Source of the DNA: Bordetella parapertussis
Lineage (GTDB): Bacteria > Pseudomonadota > Gammaproteobacteria > Burkholderiales > CAIKXV01
Length of the DNA stretch: 10,981 bases
Reading direction: 5' to 3'
Assembly (NCBI GenBank): GCA_945877995.1
Contig: CAMDXD010000100.1
Span: 1 to 10,981, forward strand
Under the pieces are notes generated by a model that searched no databases, was not told where the DNA came from, and saw only the letters and a program-made list of their open reading frames with translations. The position numbers and the translations under genes are program-made. Of the stretch, positions 1 to 6,857 are shown one piece after another; position 1 is the first letter of the stretch; every line of letters begins with the position of its first letter.

Positions 1-745
1 CCATATCGATCATGCGAGCTTCGACTCGATCGACGAGCGCCTGCATGCGCGCGGCATCGCAGGCGTCGACGGCATCCTGCTCGACCTCGGGGTGTCGTCG
101 CCCCAGCTCGACACGGCCGCGCGGGGATTCAGCTTCAGGCATGACGGTCCGCTCGACATGCGGATGGATACGACACAGGGTGAGACGGCCAGCGCGTGGC
201 TTGCGCGCGCAACCGAACGCGACATCCGCAGGGTGATCAGGGACTATGGCGAAGAACGGTATGCTCAATCGATTGCAGGAGCGATTGTTGCGGCAAGAAC
301 GCAGCAGCCGATCACTCGCACAGGTCAGCTTGCCGCACTCGTGGCGTCTGCGGTCCGCACGCGGGAGCCTGACAAGGACCCGGCGACACGCACCTTTCAA
401 GCTCTACGGATTCACGTCAATCAAGAGCTTGCGCGTCTCGAGATAGCGCTGCCGAAATGCATCGACATGCTCGATCCGGGTGGACGCCTTGTCGTGATCA
501 GCTTCCATTCGCTGGAGGATCGCATCGTCAAGCAGGCTATGCGCGCCGCCACCCAGCCGGCGCAGCCGCCGTTGCGCCTGCCGCTGCGCGCATCCGAGAT
601 GCCGGCACCGCTGGTCGCGCGGCCGGCGAAGGCGGTTCGGCCCGATCCCGCGGAGATTGCAGCCAACCCGCGCGCGCGCAGTGCGGTGATGCGCTGGGTC
701 GAGCGTCTGCCCCCGGCATTGCCAGCCCGCGGCACGGAGCATTGA
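1..745 (+). CDS. rsmH: 16S rRNA (cytosine-1402-N4)-methyltransferase RsmH, 5' partial
   Basis: RsmH (MraW) is the SAM-dependent enzyme that N4-methylates C1402 of 16S rRNA in the small-subunit P site. It acts in the cytoplasm and is conventionally the gene just before ftsL in dcw clusters. The reading frame is open from base 2, and 247 codons are visible before TGA at 743-745. Family members run to about 310-320 residues, so roughly 65 N-terminal residues, including the first glycine-rich SAM-binding loop, lie upstream of the window. Visible family motifs, in partial-protein numbering, are ILLDLGVSSPQLD (25-37), PLDMRMD (50-56), the YGEER block (82-86), RTFQALRIHVNQEL (130-143), the strongly conserved GRLVVISFHSLEDRIVK (161-177) and the C-terminal NPRARSAVMRW (222-232). 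The segment before that last block is Pro/Ala-rich and variable, as is usual. Seven bases separate it from ftsL. The identification is firm, and the gene appears intact apart from the window edge. Confidence 0.97.
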   Translation, partial: HIDHASFDSIDERLHARGIAGVDGILLDLGVSSPQLDTAARGFSFRHDGPLDMRMDTTQGETASAWLARATERDIRRVIRDYGEERYAQSIAGAIVAARTQQPITRTGQLAALVASAVRTREPDKDPATRTFQALRIHVNQELARLEIALPKCIDMLDPGGRLVVISFHSLEDRIVKQAMRAATQPAQPPLRLPLRASEMPAPLVARPAKAVRPDPAEIAANPRARSAVMRWVERLPPALPARGTEH

Positions 746-752
746 GCGCGCG

Positions 753-1061
753 ATGACCCGCGTCAACCTCATCCTGCTCGCACTGCTGCTCGCCTCCGCG
801 CTGGGTACGGTCGCGGCGCAGCACAAGGCGCGGCGCCTGTTCGCCGAGCTCGACCGCGAGGCGGCGACACAGCGCCGGCTGGAGACCGAATTCCGGCAAC
901 TCCAGCTCGAACAGAGCACCTGGGCGATGCATGCGCGCATCGAGAAGGTCGCGCTGGCACAGCTGAAGATGCAGATGCCGACGCCTGCGAAGGTACAGGT
1001 GGTCGCGCGCGGCGAGCCGGGCAAGCCGGCGGCCCTGCCATCGGAACGGACGGCCCGATGA
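753..1061 (+). CDS. ftsL: Cell division protein FtsL
   Basis: FtsL is a small bitopic membrane protein that pairs with FtsB and FtsQ and activates the FtsW-FtsI septal synthase. The 102-residue product has a transmembrane segment at about residues 4-22, starting straight after MTR. A charged periplasmic coiled-coil region follows (about 25-75), with the FtsL-like stretch LEQSTWAMHARIEKVALAQL near 51-70. The tail is Pro/Arg-rich and looks disordered. FtsL sequences are poorly conserved, so the call rests on size, topology, coiled coil and its invariant place between rsmH and ftsI. The ATG at 753 is preceded by a weak GGAG (736-739) 13 bases upstream and lies 7 bases after the rsmH stop, so translation probably depends partly on coupling. 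The TGA overlaps the ftsI ATG (ATGA, 1058-1061). Unlike E. coli FtsL, it has practically no cytoplasmic N-terminal tail. Confidence 0.93.
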   Translation: MTRVNLILLALLLASALGTVAAQHKARRLFAELDREAATQRRLETEFRQLQLEQSTWAMHARIEKVALAQLKMQMPTPAKVQVVARGEPGKPAALPSERTAR

Positions 1062-2794
1062 GCCTGGCCCGCGCATCGTCGGTACCCGCGGTCACGCTGA
1101 AGCTGCCGCGCTGGCGAGCGCAGATCCTGTTCGCAGGGGTGATGGCCGCGTTCGCAGTGATGCTCGGCCGGGCTTTCTACCTGCAGGGCGTTCACGACGA
1201 TTTCCTGCAGGCCCGTGGTGAAGCGCGCTTCACGCGCGTGATCGAGATCCCTGCCAACCGCGGCGTGATCACCGACCGCGCTGGCCAACCGCTCGCCATC
1301 TCGACCCCGGTCGAGTCGGTGTGGGCAAGCCGTGACGATGTGCAGATGACAGACGCACAGGCCTCGGCGCTGGCGAAGCTGCTCGAGACCGACGTCACCG
1401 GCATCCGCAAGCGGCTGGCGGAGTCCACCCGTGACTTCGTGTTCCTGAAGCGCCAGTTGCCGCCCGAGCAGGCAGCACGCGTGCTGCAACTGAAGATCCC
1501 GGGCGTGCTGCTGCAGCGCGAGTATCGCCGCTACTACCCGTCTGGCGAGGTGGCCGCGCACCTGGTCGGGTTCAACAACGTCGACGACGATGGCCAGGAG
1601 GGCATCGAGCTTGCCTACCAGGAATGGTTGGCAGGCAAACCCGGCAGCCGCCGGGTGATCAAGGACAAGCGGGGTCAGATCATCGAGGACATCGAGAGCC
1701 TGCGCGTGCCGCAGCAAGGCCGCGACCTCGCGCTGTCGATCGACCAGAAGATCCAGTACCTCGCCTACCGGGAACTGAAGGCCGCGGTCGCGCAGCACAA
1801 GGCCAAGGCTGGCAGCGCGGTCGTGATCGACGTGCAGACCGGCGAAGTACTCGCGTTGGCCAACTTGCCGGCATTCAATCCGAACAACCGCGGCAAGTTG
1901 ACCGGCCAGCAGACGCGCAACCGCGCGATCATCGATCTCTACGAGCCCGGTTCGACGATGAAGGCGTTCACCATCGCCGCCGGCCTCGAGGCCGGCATCG
2001 TGCGCCCGGACAGCATCATCCAGACGGGTCCTGGTTCACTCACCATCGGCCCGAACACGATTCGAGACGTCAATCCCCTCGGCGCGCTTACCGTGACGCA
2101 GGTGCTGCAGAAGTCATCGAACGTGGGATCGGCGAAGATTGCGCTGCAGCTGCCCTCGGCCACGCTCTGGCAGGCATTCAGCGATGCAGGCTTCGGGCTG
2201 CCGACGAAGGTCGGGTTCCCGGGCGAAGGCCATGGCCGGATGCGTGCGCCGAATACCTGGCGCCCGATCGAGCAGGCGACGATGTCCTATGGCCATGGCC
2301 TGTCGGTCACCCTGTTGCAGATCGCTCGCGCGTACTCGATCTTCGCCACCGACGGCGAGATGCGGCCGGTCTCGATCGTGCGCGTCGACAGCCCACCGCC
2401 GGCCACGCGCGTGATTTCCTCCGAGACCGCGCGCAGGGTACGCGAGATGCTCGAGCTCGCGACCGGACCTGGCGGCACCGCGCCGCGCGCGCAGGTTGCC
2501 GGCTACCGGGTCGCCGGCAAGACCGGCACCGCGCGCAAGATCGAGAACGGCGTCTATGTGCCGCGCTACGTCGCATCGTTCATCGGCTTCGCGCCGGCGT
2601 CGGCACCGCGGGTCATCGTCGCCGTGATGATCGATGAACCCTCGAACGGGGCGTACTACGGTGGCGCGGTCGCCGCGCCGGTATTCAGCCAGATCACCGC
2701 CGGCACGCTGCGCATGCTCGGCGTCGCGCACGACGCACCCGTCAACAACATCGTGCTGCCGCCGCCGGGCGCCGAAGTGAAGGAGGAGGTGTGA
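1058..2794 (+). CDS. ftsI: Peptidoglycan D,D-transpeptidase FtsI (penicillin-binding protein 3)
   Basis: FtsI is a class B penicillin-binding protein, the septum-specific transpeptidase that cross-links stem peptides in the periplasm as partner of FtsW. The 578-residue length is close to E. coli PBP3 (588). A short basic cytoplasmic tail (1-20) leads into one transmembrane helix (about 23-43). The N-terminal pedestal domain then begins with NRGVITDRAGQPLA (67-80), the class B signature. The transpeptidase domain occupies about 250-550 and carries all three active-site motifs: STMK (S299 nucleophile, K302), SSN (353-355) and KTGT (488-491). No second catalytic domain is present, as expected for class B. 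The ATG at 1058 overlaps the ftsL stop by four bases, with only a weak purine stretch (GGAACGGA, 1043-1050) before it, which suggests translational coupling. Its own 3' end overlaps murE and contains the murE ribosome binding site. No defect was seen. Confidence 0.98.
   Translation: MSLARASSVPAVTLKLPRWRAQILFAGVMAAFAVMLGRAFYLQGVHDDFLQARGEARFTRVIEIPANRGVITDRAGQPLAISTPVESVWASRDDVQMTDAQASALAKLLETDVTGIRKRLAESTRDFVFLKRQLPPEQAARVLQLKIPGVLLQREYRRYYPSGEVAAHLVGFNNVDDDGQEGIELAYQEWLAGKPGSRRVIKDKRGQIIEDIESLRVPQQGRDLALSIDQKIQYLAYRELKAAVAQHKAKAGSAVVIDVQTGEVLALANLPAFNPNNRGKLTGQQTRNRAIIDLYEPGSTMKAFTIAAGLEAGIVRPDSIIQTGPGSLTIGPNTIRDVNPLGALTVTQVLQKSSNVGSAKIALQLPSATLWQAFSDAGFGLPTKVGFPGEGHGRMRAPNTWRPIEQATMSYGHGLSVTLLQIARAYSIFATDGEMRPVSIVRVDSPPPATRVISSETARRVREMLELATGPGGTAPRAQVAGYRVAGKTGTARKIENGVYVPRYVASFIGFAPASAPRVIVAVMIDEPSNGAYYGGAVAAPVFSQITAGTLRMLGVAHDAPVNNIVLPPPGAEVKEEV
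2780..2786 (+). promoter_or_regulatory. Strong Shine-Dalgarno for murE inside ftsI
   Basis: AAGGAGG, followed by a further AGGT, lies 4 bases before the GTG at 2791. It is the best ribosome binding site in the window and it decides the murE start. The next in-frame ATG (2812) would be 25 bases away. In the ftsI frame the same bases encode the C-terminal KEEV codons. Confidence 0.85.
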
Positions 2795-4308
2795 CGGTCC
2801 ATGCGCCCGCCATGCCGACCTTCGATCCGGCCTCGCTCTCAAGGCTGGGCGCGCCGGTGACTTCGCTCGCGCTCGACAGCCGCCGCGTACAACCCGGCGA
2901 CGTTTTCGTTGCCTGCCGGGGCCGCTCGCTGGACGGCCGTGCGTTCATTGCTCAGGCGATCGGGCAGGGCGCGGCGGCGGTGATCTGGGATGCCGCAGAC
3001 GGCTTCCGCTGGGATGCGTCGTGGCGGGTGCCCAACCTGCCGATCGATGGCCTGCGGCACCGGCTCGGTGCCCTGGCCAGCCATGTGTACGGCCATCCCT
3101 CGCGGTCGTTGTCGGTGATCGCGGTGACCGGCACCAACGGCAAGACCTCGGTTACCCGATGGATCGCGCAGGCGCTCGAGGCGAGTGGACGCAAGTGCGC
3201 GGTCGTCGGTACGCTCGGCGCCGGCTATCCTGGCGATGCGTCGATGCAGTCCCTGGTGAACACCACCCCGGATGCGGTGACGCTGCATGCGGCGCTCGCC
3301 CGTTTCGTGCGCGAAGGCGCCCAGGCGGTCGCAATCGAGGCATCCTCGATCGCACTCGACCAGCAACGGCTCGATGCGGTGAAGATCGACGTGGCAGTGT
3401 TCACCAACCTCACCCGCGACCATCTCGACTATCACCCCGACTTCGAGGCATACGGCGCCGCGAAGGAGAGTCTGTTCGGCTGGCCTGCGCTCGGCGCCGC
3501 GGTGATCAACCTGGACGATCCGTTCGGGCGCGGCCTCGCCGCCCGCGTCGCGGCGCGCGGCATGCCGGTGCTGGGTTTCGGACTGCACCATCCGGGCGCG
3601 GCGCTCGCCGGGCACGACCTGCGGCTTGATCGTCGCGGGCTGCGCCTCGATATCGTGGTTGGCGCGACGCGCGTGCCCGTTGAGAGCGGCCTGCTCGGGG
3701 AGTTCAACGCGTCCAACCTGCTCGCGGCCGCCGGCGCATTGCTGTCCTCGGGTGTCGACGCAGCGCGCCTCGGCGAGCTGCTCTCTGCGGTCGATGCACC
3801 CGCCGGGCGGATGGAACGCGTGGCTGCCGGCACGGCCGCACGCGTGCCGTTGGTCGTGGTCGACTACGCCCATACGCCGGACGCACTGGCCAAGGCCCTC
3901 GAGACGCTGCGCGCCGCACTGCCTGCGGGTGGTCGCCTGACCTGCGTGTTCGGCTGTGGCGGAGACCGCGATCCCGGCAAACGGCCGCTGATGGGGGCGA
4001 TCGCGGCACGGCTCGCCGATCGCGTGTGGGTGACCAGCGACAATCCCCGCAGCGAACCTGCCGCGCGGATCATCGAGGCGGTGATCGTCGGCGCGCGCGA
4101 TGCGCGCTCGCGCTCGCTGCTGCATGTCGAAGTCGACCGTGCGCGCGCGATCTCGAGCGCGGTGACCGAGGCTGGCAGCTCCGACATCGTGCTGATCGCC
4201 GGCAAGGGGCACGAGGCCTGGCAGGATATCGCGGGCGTCCGGTATCCCTTCGACGACCGGTCGGTCGCGGCCGAAGCGCAGCGCGCACGCGCCGCAATGG
4301 GAGCCTGA
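2791..4308 (+). CDS. murE: UDP-MurNAc-L-Ala-D-Glu:meso-2,6-diaminopimelate ligase MurE
   Basis: MurE is the ATP-dependent cytoplasmic ligase that adds the third residue of the stem peptide. The 505-residue product has the three-domain Mur ligase build: a UDP-binding N-domain (about 1-105), a central ATPase and a C-terminal domain from about 335. Motifs seen are the P-loop VTGTNGKTS (112-120), NTTPDA (157-162), the lysine expected to be carbamylated (K225 in YGAAKESLF), VVDYAHTPDA (356-365), GCGGDRDPGKRPLMG (388-402) and AGKGHE (470-475). The DNPR motif (417-420) is the known marker of meso-DAP rather than L-Lys specificity, so this organism should have DAP-type peptidoglycan. Translation starts at GTG (2791), overlapping the ftsI TGA as GTGA and directly behind a strong Shine-Dalgarno. 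ATG at 2812 (residue 8) is the only serious alternative and is worse placed. Four bases separate its stop from murF. The family call is certain and the substrate call very likely. Confidence 0.98.
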   Translation: MTVHAPAMPTFDPASLSRLGAPVTSLALDSRRVQPGDVFVACRGRSLDGRAFIAQAIGQGAAAVIWDAADGFRWDASWRVPNLPIDGLRHRLGALASHVYGHPSRSLSVIAVTGTNGKTSVTRWIAQALEASGRKCAVVGTLGAGYPGDASMQSLVNTTPDAVTLHAALARFVREGAQAVAIEASSIALDQQRLDAVKIDVAVFTNLTRDHLDYHPDFEAYGAAKESLFGWPALGAAVINLDDPFGRGLAARVAARGMPVLGFGLHHPGAALAGHDLRLDRRGLRLDIVVGATRVPVESGLLGEFNASNLLAAAGALLSSGVDAARLGELLSAVDAPAGRMERVAAGTAARVPLVVVDYAHTPDALAKALETLRAALPAGGRLTCVFGCGGDRDPGKRPLMGAIAARLADRVWVTSDNPRSEPAARIIEAVIVGARDARSRSLLHVEVDRARAISSAVTEAGSSDIVLIAGKGHEAWQDIAGVRYPFDDRSVAAEAQRARAAMGA

Positions 4309-4312
4309 TCCG

Positions 4313-5764
4313 ATGGCCCTGATGATGCTTTCCGAGGCCGCCCGCGCCACCGGTGGCCGGCTGAGCGGCCTGGACGTACCGATCGAGTGGGTGACCATCG
4401 ACAGCCGGCGGCTTGCGCCGGGTGCGCTGTTCGTCGCGATCCAGGGTGAGACCTTCGACGGGCACGATTTCCTGGCGCAGGCGGTGGCCGCCGGCGCCTC
4501 CGCCGCCATGATCGGCAGCCATGCGCTCGCCAAGGGCTGCAGCGCGGTCGTCCCCGGCCTCCCACTGGTCGTCGTCGAGGACACGCGGGTCGCGCTCGGC
4601 CAACTGGCCGCAGCCCACCGTGCCCAACTGCGCGGGCCGCTCGTGGCGATCACCGCGAGCAACGGCAAGACCACCATCAAGGAAATGACCGCGGCCATCC
4701 TGCGCGCGCAGGCTGCACTGCATTGCGCGGCACCCCTCGCGGCGCCAGCCGATCCGCTGGACGCCGACAGTGCAGCCGCGGCGGCCGTGCTGGCCACGCC
4801 CGGTAACCTGAACAACGAGATCGGCGTGCCGCTGACCCTGCTGGGGATCTGCCCGGCGCACCGCTATGCGGTGATCGAGATGGGGATGAACCACCCCGGC
4901 GAGATCTCCCGCCTGACCCGCATCGCGCAGCCCGACGTCGTGGTGATCGGAAACGCGGGCGTCGCGCACATCGAGAACCTCGGCTCGCGCGAGGCGATCG
5001 CACAGGCGAAAGGCGAGATCCTCGAAGGCCTGAGGCCGGGTGGCACAGTGGTCATCAATGCCGACGATCGCTTCGCCGGCTTGTGGCGCGGACTGGCTGG
5101 CACGAAGCGTGTCGTCGACTTCGGGCTCGAACATGCAGCCGCGGTCTCGGCCCGCTGGCGCCTGTACGAGGACGGTGCGGCGCTGAGTCTGCGCACGCCG
5201 CTGGGCGAAGTACAGGCGCGGATCAACGTGCCCGGGTTGCACAACGTGCGCAATGCACTGGCTGCCACCGCCGCGACCATTGCCTGTGGCGCCGGGCTCG
5301 ATGCAGTGCTGGCCGGGCTGGACGGCTTCCGTCCGGTGGCCGGACGGCTGCGGCTGCTCCCTGGACTGGGAGGCTCTATGGTGATCGACGACAGTTACAA
5401 CGCGAACCCGGAATCGGCGCTCGCTGCGATCGAAGTGCTGGCCGAGCGCGATGGCGTGCGCGTGCTGGTGCTCGGAGACATGGGCGAACTCGGCGCTGGC
5501 GGGCCGCAGATGCATGCCGAGGTGGGGGCAGCCGCGCGCCACTTCGGACTCGACCTCGTGCTGACGCTGGGCGAACAATCGGCGCGGGCGAGCGAAGCCT
5601 TTGGCCTGCCCGGCCGCCATTTCAGAGACGTCGATGAACTGGTCGCCGCGGCGCGGCAGGTTCTCGACCCGAAAGTGACCGTCCTGGTCAAGGGCTCGCG
5701 CTTCATGCGCATGGAACGCGTGGTCGGGCAACTGGCCGCCACGCCGGCCGACGGAGTGCACTGA
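4313..5764 (+). CDS. murF: UDP-MurNAc-tripeptide:D-alanyl-D-alanine ligase MurF
   Basis: MurF adds the D-Ala-D-Ala dipeptide to UDP-MurNAc-tripeptide in the cytoplasm, giving the pentapeptide precursor that MraY uses. The 483-residue product has the N-terminal domain with SRRLAPGALFVA (31-42), the P-loop ITASNGKTTIKEM (113-125), GNLNNEIGVPLTLL (164-177), EMGMNHPGEI (189-198), GNAGVAHIENLGS (213-225), the probable carbamylated lysine K233, DSYNANP (360-366) and LGDMGELG (387-394). All are MurF signatures. Two oddities stand out. The P-loop has Ala115 where family members usually have Gly (TGSxGKT), and about 38 residues rather than about 15 separate KEM from GNLNN, an Ala/Pro-rich insertion. 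The frame is intact and both ends are normal, so I expect a working enzyme. ATG at 4313 has GGGAG (4299-4303) nine bases upstream. Three bases separate its stop from mraY. Confidence 0.97.
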   Translation: MALMMLSEAARATGGRLSGLDVPIEWVTIDSRRLAPGALFVAIQGETFDGHDFLAQAVAAGASAAMIGSHALAKGCSAVVPGLPLVVVEDTRVALGQLAAAHRAQLRGPLVAITASNGKTTIKEMTAAILRAQAALHCAAPLAAPADPLDADSAAAAAVLATPGNLNNEIGVPLTLLGICPAHRYAVIEMGMNHPGEISRLTRIAQPDVVVIGNAGVAHIENLGSREAIAQAKGEILEGLRPGGTVVINADDRFAGLWRGLAGTKRVVDFGLEHAAAVSARWRLYEDGAALSLRTPLGEVQARINVPGLHNVRNALAATAATIACGAGLDAVLAGLDGFRPVAGRLRLLPGLGGSMVIDDSYNANPESALAAIEVLAERDGVRVLVLGDMGELGAGGPQMHAEVGAAARHFGLDLVLTLGEQSARASEAFGLPGRHFRDVDELVAAARQVLDPKVTVLVKGSRFMRMERVVGQLAATPADGVH

Positions 5765-5767
5765 CCG

Positions 5768-6850
5768 ATGCTGTTCGCCCTCGCCCAATGGCTCACCCAG
5801 TATGAACGCTCGTTCAACGTGTTCAGCTACCTCACCCTGCGCGCGATGCTGGCCACGATCACCGCGGTGTTCATCTGCCTGATGGTCGGGCCGGCGATGA
5901 TCCGGAAGCTCACGCTATACAAGATCGGACAGTCGGTGCGCGACGACGGCCCGAAGTCGCACCTGTCGAAAAGCGGCACGCCGACGATGGGCGGTGCGCT
6001 GATCCTGGTATCGATCACCGTCACCGTGCTGCTTTGGGCCGACCTGAGCAATCGCTTCGTGTGGGTGGTGCTCGTGGTTACCCTCGGATTCGGCGTGATC
6101 GGCTGGGTCGACGACTACCGCAAGGTCGTCCATCGCAATCCGAAGGGCCTGTCCGCGCGCACGAAGTACTTCTGGCAGTCGGTAATCGGGTTGGCGGCGG
6201 CGATTTTCCTTGCCTGGAGCGGCAGCGCCGCACAGACCGAACTGATCGTGCCGTTCTTCAAGAACTTCGCGTATCCGCTCGGGGCGGTCGGTTTCGTGAC
6301 CCTGACCTATTTCGTGATCGTCGGTACGAGCAATGCGGTGAACCTGACCGACGGACTGGACGGGCTGGCGATCTTTCCCACCGTGATGATCGGCTCCGCG
6401 CTGGGTATTTTCGCCTACGTTGCCGGCAACGCGGTGTTCGCCAGGTACCTCGGCTTTCCGCTGATCCCGGGTGCGGGCGAACTGACCGTGTTCTGTGCCG
6501 CGATCGCCGGGGCGGGGCTCGGGTTCCTGTGGTTCAACGCGCATCCGGCAGCGGTCTTCATGGGCGACGTCGGTGCACTGGCACTGGGTGCCTCGCTCGG
6601 CACGATCGCAGTGATCACGCGCCAGGAGATCGTGCTGTTCGTGATGGGTGGCGTGTTCGTGGTCGAGACCCTGTCGGTCGTGCTGCAGGTCGCCTCATTC
6701 AAGCTCACCGGCAAGCGGGTGTTCCGGATGGCGCCGCTGCACCATCACTATGAACTCAAGGGCTGGAAGGAGAACCAGGTCGTGGTTCGCTTCTGGATCA
6801 TCACCGCGCTGCTGGTGCTCGCGGGTCTGTCGACGCTGAAACTGCGCTGA
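5768..6850 (+). CDS. mraY: Phospho-N-acetylmuramoyl-pentapeptide transferase MraY
   Basis: MraY is the integral inner-membrane enzyme that transfers phospho-MurNAc-pentapeptide from UDP to undecaprenyl phosphate, forming lipid I. The length of 360 residues is the same as or within a residue or two of typical proteobacterial members. The hydrophobic pattern fits ten transmembrane helices. Cytoplasmic-loop motifs are all present: DDGPKSHLSKSGTPTMGG (59-76), the aspartate pair D115-D116 in GWVDDYRK, NLTDGLDGLA (192-201), FMGDVGALALG (264-274, with the key Asp at D267) and the triple-histidine block RMAPLHHHYELKGW (320-333, H325-H327), which is diagnostic of MraY rather than WecA. ATG at 5768 lies three bases after the murF stop, with GGAG (5753-5756) eleven bases upstream. 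It feeds MurG, encoded three genes downstream. No anomalies were seen. Confidence 0.99.
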   Translation: MLFALAQWLTQYERSFNVFSYLTLRAMLATITAVFICLMVGPAMIRKLTLYKIGQSVRDDGPKSHLSKSGTPTMGGALILVSITVTVLLWADLSNRFVWVVLVVTLGFGVIGWVDDYRKVVHRNPKGLSARTKYFWQSVIGLAAAIFLAWSGSAAQTELIVPFFKNFAYPLGAVGFVTLTYFVIVGTSNAVNLTDGLDGLAIFPTVMIGSALGIFAYVAGNAVFARYLGFPLIPGAGELTVFCAAIAGAGLGFLWFNAHPAAVFMGDVGALALGASLGTIAVITRQEIVLFVMGGVFVVETLSVVLQVASFKLTGKRVFRMAPLHHHYELKGWKENQVVVRFWIITALLVLAGLSTLKLR

Positions 6851-6857
6851 GCGCCAG

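Noticed and set aside
2812..2814. ATG as an alternative murE start.
   Set aside because: It is 25 bases from the Shine-Dalgarno, while the GTG at 2791 is properly spaced and forms the overlap typical of this operon.
4091..4107. Inverted repeat GCGCGC-GCGAT-GCGCGC, which could form a short hairpin.
   Set aside because: It lies deep within murE between conserved motifs, has no T-run, and such GC alternations are frequent by chance in this composition. No terminator or regulatory role can be supported.
2839..4815. A 658-codon open frame on the - strand across murE and murF, the longest open stretch in the window.
   Set aside because: Its predicted product is Arg/Ala/His-rich with no recognisable motif, it spans two clearly coding + strand genes, and such long antisense frames are expected where GC-rich codon use makes stops rare. 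The same applies to the - strand open frames at 404-1798, 4070-5788, 6801-8213, 8270-9172 and 9481-10401.
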